Notes under the pieces: generated by a model
The model's database searches: none
The model's input: only the letters and a program-made list of their open reading frames with translations
Told to the model about the DNA's origin: nothing
Assembly (NCBI GenBank): GCA_020632655.1
Contig: JACKFD010000005.1
Coordinates: 305,924 to 369,923, forward strand
DNA length: 64,000 bases
Direction: 5' to 3'
Source: Spirochaetaceae bacterium
GTDB taxonomy: Bacteria > Myxococcota_A > UBA9160 > UBA4427
In this document: one piece after another, positions 1-11,309 of the stretch
Layout: the number at the start of each line of letters is the position of its first letter
Numbering within the stretch: position 1 is the first letter of the stretch
Translations under genes and position numbers: made by a program

Positions 1-579
1 GGCAGTCACCCCGAAGAGGACCGGTCCGAGCACGAAGCCCGGATGGAGATTCGCCCAGAGCGCGCAGAGGGCGCAGGCCGCGAGCGCTCGTCGCGGCGCC
101 CGCCGCTCACGGAGCTCGAAGATCCGTCCGAGGAGGAGCAGCGTGATCAGGATGGTGGCGAGCGAGGGGCGCAGCTGGAGCAGCCGGTACATCGCGAGCA
201 CGGCGAAGGCACCCGATCCGAGGGACGCGACGAGGCTCGATCCGGAGACGCGTCGAAGGAGCCGCCACGCGACCAGCAGGATCACGCCCACGAGCCCCGC
301 GTGCACGCCGCGAAGCGCGTTCAGACCGGCCAACCGCTCCATGCCGTAGAGCGCGAGGTCGAAGAGCCAGGCGTTCGGATGCGGGGCGCCTGCGGCGCTG
401 TGCAGACGCGGATCGCCGTCCAGCCACGGACCGGACTCCGCGTAGAGGCGCCCGAGCGACAGATGCCACCAGAGATCGTCGGTGGCGAGTGGCCCGAGGG
501 CGGCCAGCAGCGTGAGGAGCACGATGCCCGCGAAGGCCGCGTGGACCGTCGTCTCGGACAGCAGATCCCGTCGGCTCAT
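1..579 (-). CDS. Polytopic membrane protein, C-terminus cut by window edge
   Basis: This reading frame starts at ATG 579 on the minus strand and stays open for 193 codons to the edge of the window, so the C-terminus is missing. The product begins with a short basic stretch (MSRRD) and then a hydrophobic helix. Next comes a DDLWWHL segment followed by G-x-x-x-x-x-x-G and a P-x-x-D stretch. From memory, this signature is typical of large uncharacterised bacterial membrane proteins that look like GT-C type glycosyltransferases. At least four hydrophobic segments alternate with Arg-rich loops. The function is not established; a role in envelope glycan or lipid modification is only an inference from the fold type. 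Confidence 0.72.
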   Translation of the reverse strand, partial: MSRRDLLSETTVHAAFAGIVLLTLLAALGPLATDDLWWHLSLGRLYAESGPWLDGDPRLHSAAGAPHPNAWLFDLALYGMERLAGLNALRGVHAGLVGVILLVAWRLLRRVSGSSLVASLGSGAFAVLAMYRLLQLRPSLATILITLLLLGRIFELRERRAPRRALAACALCALWANLHPGFVLGPVLFGVTA

Positions 580-615
580 GCCCCTCCTCCGACGCGGCAT
601 TCCCGGCCGGGCCCC

Positions 616-662
616 ACAAAGAAAACGGCGAGCCCTGGACCCTGCGGTCCGAGGCTCGCCGT
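616..662 (-). terminator. Rho-independent terminator of the PEP-CTERM gene
   Basis: A 10-bp perfect stem (625-634 pairing with 653-662) encloses a second 5-bp stem (637-641 with 646-650). On the minus strand it is followed by the T-rich stretch TTTTCTTT (624-617). It lies just after the stop of the minus-strand gene ending at 687 and before the next minus-strand start at 579. Confidence 0.8.
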
Positions 663-686
663 GTTCCTTGCCTCAGGCGTCGAGCG

Positions 687-1751
687 CTACGACTGCTTTC
701 GCCGTCGGAGTCCCGCGAGCAGGCTGAAGCCCAGCACGCCGGCCGCCAGCGCGAGACCGGAGGTCGGCTCCGGCACGGCCATCCGCAGGCGGGTCGCCCG
801 GAAGAAGAGCTGACCCGCGACACCGCCGTAGGCGACCGCGCCGCCCACCAGCTGGATGTTGCCGTTGCCCGAGGCGTCGCGATTGTCGTAGCCCATCTCC
901 GTGAAGGTGAAGGGCGCGCCCATCGAGGTCACCGGCGTCGGATCCGTTCCGTAGACCGTACCGGTCGTCATCTTGAAGCCCGTCGCGAAGCCATCCGGCG
1001 GATCGAAGCCGGTGCTCGTGCTGACGAAGGAGCCCAGCGTCTGGATGCCACCGCTCGCGGACAGGAAGTTGTTCGCCCAGAGCTGGTTGAAGGGGTTCAC
1101 GTCCGTCACGTTCAGGTGGTTCGTGATGCCCGCCGACCAGGGCGAGGAGAAGGTGTCCGCCGTGCCGGTCGGGCGGCCGCCCGTCGAGACGGCCGTCACG
1201 GTCACACCGCGCAGGTTCGGGTTGAAGAGCGCGACCTTCGTGGGGGTCGCCGTGCCGGGGTTCGCGATGAACCAGGCGCCGGAGCCGAGGCGGAGGTGGC
1301 GCAGGAGGCGGAAGGCGCCGCCGAAGGTGTTGGCGCCGGGGATCACGCCGATCAGGCCCTGCGCGACCGTGCCCGCGGTATAGCCGGGGCAGCCCGTGAA
1401 GGAGGGGCACCAGGTGATCGTGCCCGCGCCGAGGCCGGGGCCGAAGGTCACCGCGTTATGCGTCGTGGTGTAGACCTCGGTGTTCTGCGCGACGCTCGGG
1501 AAGGCGGCGAAGATGCGCTGGTTCAGGCCGCTCTGATCCCACTGGTGGGCGGGGAGCATGATCGACCGCGCGGTGCCGGTGCCGGTCGTGCCGACCGTCT
1601 GGTTGAAACGGACCTGGTAACGCGTGGCCTGCGGTACACCGGGATTGCCCATGTACAACGAGCCCGTCATCGAGGCGGCCTGGGTCAGGGAGGGGATCAC
1701 CGCCATCACAGCAAGAGCCGTAGCCACTCGGGCTACGAAATGAATCGACAT
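687..1751 (-). CDS. PEP-CTERM sorting domain protein
   Basis: This secreted surface protein of 354 residues has an N-terminal signal peptide (hydrophobic core ALAVMAVIPSLTQA, predicted cleavage after about residue 25). The C-terminal tail starts VPEPTSG, continues as a hydrophobic helix and ends RRRKQS. That tripartite tail is the PEP-CTERM signal recognised by exosortase (EpsH/XrtA family) in exopolysaccharide-producing Gram-negatives. The middle is rich in Gly, Thr and Asn and contains one close pair of cysteines (WCPSFTGC), with no catalytic motif that I recognise. ATG 1751 is preceded by GGAGG about 11 nt upstream. The gene is divergent from the lipoprotein gene to its right. No exosortase is encoded in this window. 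The exact role is unknown; surface or matrix protein is the family-level expectation. Confidence 0.85.
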   Translation of the reverse strand: MSIHFVARVATALAVMAVIPSLTQAASMTGSLYMGNPGVPQATRYQVRFNQTVGTTGTGTARSIMLPAHQWDQSGLNQRIFAAFPSVAQNTEVYTTTHNAVTFGPGLGAGTITWCPSFTGCPGYTAGTVAQGLIGVIPGANTFGGAFRLLRHLRLGSGAWFIANPGTATPTKVALFNPNLRGVTVTAVSTGGRPTGTADTFSSPWSAGITNHLNVTDVNPFNQLWANNFLSASGGIQTLGSFVSTSTGFDPPDGFATGFKMTTGTVYGTDPTPVTSMGAPFTFTEMGYDNRDASGNGNIQLVGGAVAYGGVAGQLFFRATRLRMAVPEPTSGLALAAGVLGFSLLAGLRRRKQS

Positions 1752-1929
1752 CTTGGTCGGACCTCCGAACGCGGACTGGATCTCGAGTGGCTCGGCTGGG
1801 ACACTCGCGAGGGCCCACGAAAAATCCGCGCATCAACCCGTGGCGATGCGCGAACATTGCGATTTCACAGCGTCAATCTACGCTGGGACACCTTCCCGAA
1901 TCAAGCCATTTCGGTGCCGGGGGCCAAAT

Positions 1930-3183
1930 TTGTGGCGATCTGACGACGTCGGGCGGCGATCCGGCGGACTGCTCCTGCGACTCTTCTGCCTGTTCTGTCT
2001 GTTCGGCTTCGCTCTGGTCGGCATGATCTCCTGCGGGGAGGAGATGGCCCGGCCGGTACCCGAGCTGGCCGAGATCCTCGGGATCGACGACCCGCGGGTG
2101 CGGGTGCGGGAGTTCTCCCGATACCTCGACGGCGTCTCGCTGGCCGAGCTGCCCGAGATCCGGGCGACCCTCGAGAGCCGGCGGCTGGAGCTCGATGCCG
2201 CGATGGGCGTCGAGCTCGCCCTGTGGTGGACCCAACGCGATCCGGCCTCCGCCTACGACCAGGGGCTGCGGGACTACTGGATCGAGGGGCCGCTCTGGGG
2301 CGCGACGGTCGTACGGGAGTGGGCGCGCCTCGATCCGGAGTCGGCGCTCGCAAAGGTGCGCGGGGCGCTGGCGTCCGAGGGCGGGCCGGGCTGGGAGCGC
2401 ACGCTCTCGCTCGCCCTGATCCGGGGCTGGTTCGATCAGCCCGGACGCGACCTGGCGCCGCTGGTCGCCTTCGTCGAGACGCTCGAGGTCGGCCGCCCGC
2501 AGAAGGAGGCCCTCGATCTCGTGCTGAACGAGCTGGTCGCCTTCCGGAGCCCGGCAGAGGCGATCGCCTTCGCCGAGTCCCTGCCCGACCTGGACGAGAT
2601 CGGACCGAGCGCCTTCAAGCGGGACACCTTCAAGCGCCTCGCGACCCAGCTGGCCGGCCGGGATCCCGCGTTCGCCACGAAGTGGGTGATGGAGCAGAGC
2701 CATCGCGACTATCGCGACGAGCTGGTGGTCCGCGTGGCGCGGCGCTGGGCGCGCGACGACGGGCAGGCGGCGCTGGCCTGGGCGAGCCGTCTGGCGGCGT
2801 CGGAGCCCGCGCGGCCCCGCGCCATGCTCGAGGCGATGCGCGGCTGGGTGTCGGTCGACGGTCCGGCTGCTGCGGCCTGGATCGACGCCCAGCCGGCGAC
2901 CGACGAGCTCGCGCCGCTCCTCAAGCTGAGCGTGCTGCGCGAGGCGAATTCGAAGCGGCCCGAGGCGGCGATGGCCCGCCTCGAGCGACTCGCGCCGGGT
3001 CCGCTCAAGTCGGAGCTCCAGGTCGAGGTCGCGCACGCCTGGCTTCGTTTCGACCGCCCGCGAGCCGAGGCGTGGATCGCCTCGGCGGGGCTGACCGAGG
3101 CCCAGCAGCGGGCGATCCGCCAGCCCGCGCAGCCCGGTCGGCCGCCTGCACCGCAACGGATCCCAGCGCCACCGCAGGGCTGA
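1930..3183 (+). CDS. Lipoprotein with W/D-rich helical repeats, unknown function
   Basis: The frame is open from 1753, but the best start is TTG 1930. It puts a basic N-region (RSDDVGRRSGG) directly ahead of a hydrophobic core and a lipobox ending M-I-S-C, with the lipidated Cys at residue 35 of 417. A G-rich stretch lies just upstream. ATG 1846 is an alternative that would give an implausibly long leader. The mature protein is almost entirely alpha-helical, with degenerate 30-35 residue units that repeat a W-x-x-x-D/S-P-x-x-A pattern (for example WWTQRDPASA, REWARLDPESA, AAAWIDAQPA). This resembles TPR/SEL1-like solenoids used for protein contacts. No enzymatic motif is visible. It is probably an envelope lipoprotein scaffold; its partner is unknown. 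Confidence 0.65.
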   Translation: MWRSDDVGRRSGGLLLRLFCLFCLFGFALVGMISCGEEMARPVPELAEILGIDDPRVRVREFSRYLDGVSLAELPEIRATLESRRLELDAAMGVELALWWTQRDPASAYDQGLRDYWIEGPLWGATVVREWARLDPESALAKVRGALASEGGPGWERTLSLALIRGWFDQPGRDLAPLVAFVETLEVGRPQKEALDLVLNELVAFRSPAEAIAFAESLPDLDEIGPSAFKRDTFKRLATQLAGRDPAFATKWVMEQSHRDYRDELVVRVARRWARDDGQAALAWASRLAASEPARPRAMLEAMRGWVSVDGPAAAAWIDAQPATDELAPLLKLSVLREANSKRPEAAMARLERLAPGPLKSELQVEVAHAWLRFDRPRAEAWIASAGLTEAQQRAIRQPAQPGRPPAPQRIPAPPQG

Positions 3184-3228
3184 GTCCGCGCGCGGCCATC
3201 GGCCGTCGAGGGCCGCATCGATCGTGCG

Positions 3229-5565
3229 TCAGCCCGCCGACTTCGGCTCCTCGAGTCGCGCCCGCACCTCCCGGGCGCGATCGGTCTCGCCGCGTGCGTC
3301 GAGTACGGTCGCCAGGAGTCGCAGCCCCTCCTTGCCCGCCCGGAAGTGCACGGCGCGGCGGGCGAGCTCGACCGTGCGTTCGTCGTCCAGTCCCCGCTCG
3401 TGGCGGAGTCGGGCCAGCGCCAGCGCTGCGGTCGCGTCGTGCGGCAGCTCGTCGAGCAGCGCCGCCCAGCGCGCCTCGGCCTCCACGCCTCGCCCCGCCT
3501 CGGCGAGTCGGAGCGCCGCCTCGGCGTAGGCGGGCTCGAGGTCCGGGTCGAGATGGGCGGCGCGATCGTAGGCGACGAGGGCCGCTCCGAGATCGCCCGA
3601 CTTCGCGTCGAGACGCGCGATCCCCAGATGCGCCAGCGCGTTGCGCGCGTCGATCGCGAGGGCACGCTCGAAGGCCTCCCGCGCCTCCTCGTCGCGGCCG
3701 AGCAGAGCGAGCGCGGCTCCCCGGGCCTCGTGCAGGGCATCGGCGTCGGGGCTCCGCGCCAGGGCGCGGTCGACGAGCTCGAGTGCTTCGGGGCCGCGGT
3801 CGAGCGCGTTCAGATGCAGGACGAGCGACCGCAGCGCCCTGGCATTCCCGGGCCGCGTGAGATCGAGGTCGCTGCCTTCGAGTATCGTCTTGACCGCTCC
3901 TTCGAGATTGCCCGTCGATGCGACGTACTCCGCGCGGGCGGCGACGGCGGCGGGCCAGGTCGGCTGGTTGCGCAGGTTGATCACGACGGCTTTGAGCCGG
4001 TCCTCGGGGCCGAAGCGACTCGCCAGTCGGATCGAGAGCGCGGCGCCTTCGTCGCTGTTCCTGTGGTCCCCCACGAAACGGTTCATCGCAGCCCAGGCGT
4101 CTTCGCCGCGTCCTTCGGCCTCGAGGATCAGCGCGAGACGGAGTCCGGCGTCGCTGAAGGCCGGGTTCGAGCGGACGGACTGGCGGTACTCCGCGATCGC
4201 GCGGTCGAAGTCGCCCATGCGCTCCGCGGCCCGTGCGGCCCAGTAGCGCGCGCCGGGGTTGTTGGGCCAGAGCGGAAGCACGTCGTCGAGTCGCGCGAGC
4301 GCGGCGGCGGGGTCGCCGCGATTCAGGTGCACCCGCGCCTCGATCAGTCCGCGATAGGCGTCGTTCTCGAGACGCTGGGCGACCTCGAGGGCCTCGTCGT
4401 TCCGTCCCGCCCGCGCGAGGACGTCGCCGAGCGTCAGCGTGTCCATCGCCGTCGGGGCCTCGATGAGCGCGTAGCTCTTCTCAAAGGCGGCGGCGGCGGC
4501 GGGAAGGTCGTCGAGCGCGACGAAATGATCGGCCAGGCCCGCCCAGGAATCCTGCGCGGCGCGGCGATTCGAGAGCTGGGTTCCCGCGCGCAGCAGGGCT
4601 TCGGACTCCTCGTAGCGTTTCATGGACACGAGTCGGCGCGACAGGGAGAGACGGATCGAGCTGTCGTTCGGGCTCTGTTCGAGCGTCGCGCGCATCACGG
4701 CGTTCGCCGCCTCGGGCATCTGTCGCTGGTCCAGGAAGTCGACGTACTCGCCGACGACGGCCATGTTGCGCGGAAACTGCTCGAGACAGGCCTCGAACTT
4801 CGCCTTCGCCTCGTCGTGTCGTCCCCGATCGTTCGCGAAGGCGGCCGCGATCGCACAGACCTGCGCGCGCAACGGTTCCGGTACGTCGCTGGCCTTCGCC
4901 TCGTCCTCGAGGGCGGTGATCCCCTCCGCCGCCTCGTCGACCCGCCCCATCGCGATCAGCGTCGAGACCCGTGCGATCCGTGCGTTCACGTCGTCCGGGC
5001 GGAGCTCGATCACGCGGTCGAGATCTGCGATCACGCTCTCGAGGTCGTCGTGGTTCTCGAGCCGGGCGTTCGCGCGGACGAGCAGCGCGTCGACGTCGTC
5101 GGGATCGTCCTCGAGCAGCTCGTTCGCGCTGCGGATCGCGTTCTCCCACTCCTGCGCGGCGAAGGCGGCGTTGGCGAGAGCGAGGCCGGCCGGTCGCTTC
5201 CACGCAGGCGACGCGGCCGCCTTGCGGATCGCCCAGATCGCCCGGTCCGGCGCGCCCGTATTGAGCAGCGCGATGCCGTAGAGGTAGCTGGCCTCGGGGT
5301 CGTCGGGATGCGCATCGACGAGACGGCGGAGCGGTTCGACGGTCGCGGTGAAGTCGCCCTTCGCCTGCAGCGCGCGCAGTTGATCCAGGGATTCGTCGCC
5401 GCCGCAGGCGAGCGCGACGACCGCGAGCAGGCAGGCGAGCGCGGCGGCGCGGGTGCGCGAGCGTGCATGCGTTCGGCGGGAGAGGGCTTCGCGAGGGCGG
5501 GCGGGCGTGGGGGAGGATGCGATCGAGAGGGCGCGAGAGGGGTGACACGCGCGGCGGATCTTCAT
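3229..5565 (-). CDS. Large TPR-repeat lipoprotein (PrsT-like?)
   Basis: This 778-residue protein has an unusually long Arg/Ser-rich leader, then a hydrophobic core and a lipobox ending A-L-A-C with Cys54. The rest is a run of more than 15 tetratricopeptide repeats, including clear copies such as LYGIALLNTGAPDRAIWAI and ARYWAARAAERMGDFDRAI. TPR solenoids mediate protein-protein contacts. In exosortase organisms a large TPR lipoprotein of similar build (PrsT, PEP-CTERM system) accompanies exopolysaccharide export. Two PEP-CTERM proteins lie in this window, so that role is possible, but I cannot confirm it from the sequence alone. The gene is divergent from the hydrolase gene at 5601 with only 35 bp between starts, so a shared promoter region is likely. 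Confidence 0.78.
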   Translation of the reverse strand: MKIRRACHPSRALSIASSPTPARPREALSRRTHARSRTRAAALACLLAVVALACGGDESLDQLRALQAKGDFTATVEPLRRLVDAHPDDPEASYLYGIALLNTGAPDRAIWAIRKAAASPAWKRPAGLALANAAFAAQEWENAIRSANELLEDDPDDVDALLVRANARLENHDDLESVIADLDRVIELRPDDVNARIARVSTLIAMGRVDEAAEGITALEDEAKASDVPEPLRAQVCAIAAAFANDRGRHDEAKAKFEACLEQFPRNMAVVGEYVDFLDQRQMPEAANAVMRATLEQSPNDSSIRLSLSRRLVSMKRYEESEALLRAGTQLSNRRAAQDSWAGLADHFVALDDLPAAAAAFEKSYALIEAPTAMDTLTLGDVLARAGRNDEALEVAQRLENDAYRGLIEARVHLNRGDPAAALARLDDVLPLWPNNPGARYWAARAAERMGDFDRAIAEYRQSVRSNPAFSDAGLRLALILEAEGRGEDAWAAMNRFVGDHRNSDEGAALSIRLASRFGPEDRLKAVVINLRNQPTWPAAVAARAEYVASTGNLEGAVKTILEGSDLDLTRPGNARALRSLVLHLNALDRGPEALELVDRALARSPDADALHEARGAALALLGRDEEAREAFERALAIDARNALAHLGIARLDAKSGDLGAALVAYDRAAHLDPDLEPAYAEAALRLAEAGRGVEAEARWAALLDELPHDATAALALARLRHERGLDDERTVELARRAVHFRAGKEGLRLLATVLDARGETDRAREVRARLEEPKSAG

Positions 5566-5600
5566 GCGGCGAAGCTAGCAAGGCGCTAGCCTGCCCGCCC

Positions 5601-7007
5601 ATGAAAGAAGGCTCTCGCCGGGTATGGCCCTTCGTTCTCGTGGGGGGGCTGGCGCTCGTCGCCTACCTCTCCACGCTGGTCGAGATCACGACGGGCGATC
5701 TGCGACCGAAAGGCGAGTCCGCCGACGTCTACGGCCTGCGATTCCGGGACGACACGAACGTCCTCTTCGTCCTGATCGACACCCTGCGCGCCGATCGGCT
5801 CGGCGCCTACGGATACGATCGCGAGACGAGTCCCACCCTCGACTATCTCGCCTCGACGGGCGTGCGCTTCGCCCGGCATCTCTCGCAATCGTCCTGGACG
5901 AAGTGCTCGATGGCTTCGTTGTGGACCTCTCTCTATCCCGTTCGGTCGGGTGTGACGCGCTTCGATCATGCGCTCCCGGAGGCGGCGCGGCTGCCGGCGG
6001 AGGTCTTCCGCGAGGCGGGCTTCACGACCGCGGGCATCTGGCGCAACGGCTGGGTCGCCGCGAATTTCGGCTTCGACCAGGGCTTCGAGGTCTACGAGCG
6101 CCCGCGCCCGCGGCCGGTTCCGCCCGAGGTCCGTCGCGACAATCCCCACGTACAGCTCCAGGGGACGGATCTCGACGTGGTCGAGAACGCGATCGAGTTC
6201 CTGCGCATCCACGGCCGCGATCGCTGGTTCCTCTACCTGCACCTGATGGACGTCCATCAATACGTCTACGACGAGGCCTCCGCCGCGTTCGGTGCGAGCT
6301 ACTCCGACGTCTACGACAACTCGATCCTCTTTACCGACACGAATCTGGGTCGACTGCTGACGCATCTCGCCGACACGGGCCTGCTCGAGAAGACCCTCGT
6401 CGTAGTCACCTCGGATCACGGCGAGGCCTTCTCCGAGCGCGGTTACGAGGGGCATGCGCGCATGGTCGATCGCGAGACGACGGAGATCCCGCTCATCCTC
6501 GACTTCCCGTTCAAGCTCGATCCGGGCGTGACGGTCGACGTGCGCTCGCGCAATGTCGACGTCTGGCCGACCGTGCTCGATCTGCTCGGCCTGCCGGCGC
6601 TCGACGACTCGGACGGGCGTTCGCTCGTGCCGGAGATCCTCGCCGCGGTCTCGGGGGAGGCGCCGCCCGCGGACGAGACGCTCGCATTCTCCTTCCTCGA
6701 CCGGACCTGGGGCCAGGCGCAGAAGGAGGTCCAGCCCGTCGTGGCCGTGGTCGAGGGCCCCTATCGCTTCGTCTACGGCGTCGATGGACCGGAGCGAACG
6801 ACGGAGCAGCTCTTCGATGCCAGCGAAGACCGGCTCGAGCGACGCAACGTGATCGCCGAGCATCCGGACGTCGCGGATGCGCTGCGCGAGGAGGCGCGGG
6901 CGCATCTCGAAGATCCGGCCGACGCGCCGTGGGGCGGGGGGCCGGTCTCGGTCGAGCTCGACGCGATGGAGCTGAACCAGCTGCGCGCGCTCGGCTACGA
7001 GCTCTGA
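5601..7007 (+). CDS. Membrane-anchored sulfatase-like hydrolase without formylglycine site
   Basis: This 468-residue alkaline-phosphatase superfamily member has one N-terminal transmembrane helix (VWPFVLVGGLALVAY) and a periplasmic catalytic domain. Metal-ligand motifs are present: LIDTLRADRLGAYGY with Asp60, and TSDHGEAF with Asp272/His273. In classical sulfatases the nucleophile lies in C/S-x-P-x-R-A-S. Here the aligned segment is T-K-C-S-M-A-S, so Thr100 sits at the formylglycine position and Met104 replaces the Arg. A Thr nucleophile is known in phosphotransferases and phosphonate hydrolases of this superfamily, so hydrolysis or transfer of a phospho- or phosphono-group is as likely as sulfatase activity. 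ATG 5601 was chosen because it immediately precedes the membrane helix; the frame is open further upstream but overlaps the divergent gene. Confidence 0.8.
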   Translation: MKEGSRRVWPFVLVGGLALVAYLSTLVEITTGDLRPKGESADVYGLRFRDDTNVLFVLIDTLRADRLGAYGYDRETSPTLDYLASTGVRFARHLSQSSWTKCSMASLWTSLYPVRSGVTRFDHALPEAARLPAEVFREAGFTTAGIWRNGWVAANFGFDQGFEVYERPRPRPVPPEVRRDNPHVQLQGTDLDVVENAIEFLRIHGRDRWFLYLHLMDVHQYVYDEASAAFGASYSDVYDNSILFTDTNLGRLLTHLADTGLLEKTLVVVTSDHGEAFSERGYEGHARMVDRETTEIPLILDFPFKLDPGVTVDVRSRNVDVWPTVLDLLGLPALDDSDGRSLVPEILAAVSGEAPPADETLAFSFLDRTWGQAQKEVQPVVAVVEGPYRFVYGVDGPERTTEQLFDASEDRLERRNVIAEHPDVADALREEARAHLEDPADAPWGGGPVSVELDAMELNQLRALGYEL

Positions 7008-7051
7008 CGCGACCCGCACGAAACCCGATTCGTCCGCGCGGTGTCCTCCGC

Positions 7052-7079
7052 TTGCCCGTCGAACGGGTGGCGGCATAAT
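7052..7079 (+). promoter_or_regulatory. Possible sigma70 promoter for the moxR-bat operon
   Basis: TTGCCC (7052-7057) and CATAAT (7074-7079) are separated by 16 bp. The match to TTGACA/TATAAT is 4/6 and 5/6. The element lies 93 bp upstream of the first gene of the operon in a 164-bp gap with no gene. A short inverted repeat (CCGCCCGCAGGGCGG, about 7085-7099) follows it. This is a sequence match only, without experimental support. Confidence 0.4.
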
Positions 7080-7171
7080 CCCGGCCGCCCGCAGGGCGGT
7101 CGACGGTCGGGACCCGGATCGCGGTCGTCGAGCCAGCTCGAGACGATCCGGGGCGCCACGGGAGGATCGAC

Positions 7172-8155
<984 letters not shown>

Positions 8156-8198
8156 TCGCACGCCGCGCTTCGATGGACCACGGAGGCCAGCACCCGCC

Positions 8199-9181
<983 letters not shown>

Positions 9182-9185
<4 letters not shown>

Positions 9186-10279
9186 GGCGCGGCCTGCGGT
9201 CGTCAGCACTGCGAAGCGGGGCGCTCGTGCTCGCGCTCGTGCTGGCCTGGGGGGCCGCGCTCGCGGCGCCGCACGCGCGGGCGGCCGGGTCGGTCGCGAC
9301 CGACGCAGCCGAGCGGCCCGCTTCCGACGGGACGATCGAGCGCGACGCATCGCTCGGCCCCGTGCAGGTCGTCCTGCGTGTCTCGCCCGCGTCGCCGGTG
9401 CTAGGCGATGTCGTCCGGCTCGAGCTCGAGGTGCACGCCGAGCCCGAGGTCGAGGTGCTGATGCCCGAGTTCGGCGAGGCGCTCGGCCGCTTCGAGATCG
9501 TCGACTTCGCCCCCGCGAGCCGCCTCGAGCCCGACGGCCGCAGCGTCTCGACCCAGGTCTACCGCCTCCAGCCGGCGCGTTCCGGCACGCAGTCGATCCC
9601 GCCCCTGCGCGTCGAGTTCGTGGATCGGCGGCCCGGTCGGCCTCCTGCTCCGGAGGGCGAGGACGCCTACGAGATCCTGACCGAGCGGATCGCGCTCGAG
9701 ATCGAGCCGATCCTGCCCGCGGACGCGCCCCTCGTGCTCGAGCCGCCGCATCCCGATCTCGGTCCGCGCCGCGGACCGGGTGGCTCGCCGTGGGGATGGA
9801 TGTTGGGGGGGCTCGTCGCCCTCGCGGTGGCGGCGCCCTTCGCGCGGCGCGCCTGGCTCGCGGCGCGTGCGCGGCGACGTCGGCAGAGCGCCTACGAGGT
9901 CGCGCGCCAGGCGCTCGACGCGCTGCTCGCACGGGGGCGACCGACGGAAGCGACGATGGACGCGTTCTACGTCGACCTCTCGCTCGTCGTGCGCCGTTAC
10001 CTCGAGGATCGCTTCGGTCTGCGCTCGCCGGAGCTCACGACGCAGGAGTTCCTGAGCGTGATGGGACGCTCGCCGGACCTCGCGCGCTCGCATCAGCAGC
10101 TCCTGCGCGACTTTCTCGAGCAGGCGGATCTGGTGAAGTTCGCCGGGCTGCGGCCCGGCGCCGAGGCGGTCGACGAGTCGATCGCTTCGGCCGAGCGGTT
10201 CCTCGAGGACACGCGCGACCTCGCGCGCATGGACGATGCGCGCGGGCCGTCGGAAGCGGGGGAGGGCGCCCGTGCCTGA
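9182..10279 (+). CDS. BatD-like/DUF4381-like membrane protein of the Bat operon
   Basis: This 365-residue protein has a signal peptide (VLALVLAWGAALAAPHARA) and a periplasmic beta-sandwich-like domain with BatD-type phrases (VVLRVSPASPVLGDVVRLEL; TQSIPPLRVEFVD). One transmembrane helix follows at about residues 205-225 (WGWMLGGLVALAVAAPF), then an Arg-rich cytoplasmic helical domain. The cytoplasmic part (AYEVARQALDALLARG, VRRYLEDRFGLRSPELT) matches the domain commonly found beside MoxR and DUF58 proteins (DUF4381-like). It overlaps the upstream gene by 4 bp and the downstream gene by 8 bp. It probably forms part of a membrane complex with the VWA proteins. Confidence 0.85.
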
Positions 10280-11309
10280 TTGGCAGCACCTCGAACTCGC
10301 CTCGCCCTGGCTGCTCGCCCTGGGCCTGCTCGCACCGCTCGTCTACGTCCAGGCGAGTCGGCTGCCCTCGAGCCTCGGCTACTCGAGCCTCGGGCTGGTG
10401 TCGGGGGCAAGACACTCGCTGCGCACGCGCTTGCTCTGGCTGCCACCGGCCCTGCTGTCGTTCGCGACGCTCTGCCTCGCCGTCGCCCTCGCGGGCCCGC
10501 GCACGGGCGACTCGGTCAGCGAGGTGAAGCGCGAGGGCATCGCGATCGCGATGGTCGTCGACCGCTCGGGCTCGATGGATGCGCGGGACTTCGTGCGGGG
10601 TGACACGAGCGTGAGTCGGCTCGACGTCGTGAAGCGGATCTTCCGGGAGTTCGTCGAGGGCGGGGGCGCCTTCGGTGAGGGCCGGCCGGACGATCTGATC
10701 GGACTCGTGTCCTTCGCGCGTTATGCGGATGGTCTCTGTCCGCTCACCCTCGACCACGGCAACCTCGTCGCGATCCTCGACGAGGTCGAGATCCCCGTCG
10801 AGCGGAGCGAGGACGGCACGGCGGTCGGTGAAGGGCTCGCCCTGGCGGTCGAGCGACTGCGCCGGCAGGAGACGGCCTCGAAGGTCGCGATCCTGCTGAC
10901 CGACGGCGTCAACAACGCCGGCGACATCGAGCCCCTTCAGGCCGCGGCCCTCGCCGCCGAGCACGGCATCCGCGTCTACACGATCGGTGCGGGCTACACG
11001 GGCCTGGCACCCGTACCCGTGCGCCGCGCCGACGGACGCATCTCGCTCCAGCGCATGCAGGTCGAGATCGACGAGACGACGCTGCAGCAGATCGCCCAGC
11101 GCAGCGGTGGCCGCTACTTCCACGCGACCGACGAGTCGGGTCTCCGCGAGGTCGTCGAGGAGATCGGCCGGCTCGAGCGGAGCGAGGTGAGCGAGATCCG
11201 CTACCTCGAGTACGAGCAACACTTCGCGCCCTTCGTCGCGGCGGCCCTCGCGGCGCTCCTGCTGGCGGCGCTCCTGCAGGCTTCCTGGCTGCGGAGACTG
11301 CCGGCATGA
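10272..11309 (+). CDS. batA: BatA-like VWA-domain membrane protein
   Basis: This 345-residue protein has membrane helices near residues 8-25 and 50-75, a VWA domain with an intact metal-ion site DRSGS (97-101), and a final transmembrane helix at about 315-335. The typical phrases GIAIAMVVDRSGSM and VAILLTDGVNNAGD are present. GTG 10272 is chosen as start because GGGGGAGGG precedes it and the encoded PDWQHLELASPWLL is the usual N-terminus of BatA proteins. The frame is open 12 codons further upstream. The stop overlaps the start of the next gene by 4 bp. Family knowledge: BatA/BatB form membrane complexes implicated in stress tolerance. Confidence 0.92.
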   Translation: MPDWQHLELASPWLLALGLLAPLVYVQASRLPSSLGYSSLGLVSGARHSLRTRLLWLPPALLSFATLCLAVALAGPRTGDSVSEVKREGIAIAMVVDRSGSMDARDFVRGDTSVSRLDVVKRIFREFVEGGGAFGEGRPDDLIGLVSFARYADGLCPLTLDHGNLVAILDEVEIPVERSEDGTAVGEGLALAVERLRRQETASKVAILLTDGVNNAGDIEPLQAAALAAEHGIRVYTIGAGYTGLAPVPVRRADGRISLQRMQVEIDETTLQQIAQRSGGRYFHATDESGLREVVEEIGRLERSEVSEIRYLEYEQHFAPFVAAALAALLLAALLQASWLRRLPA

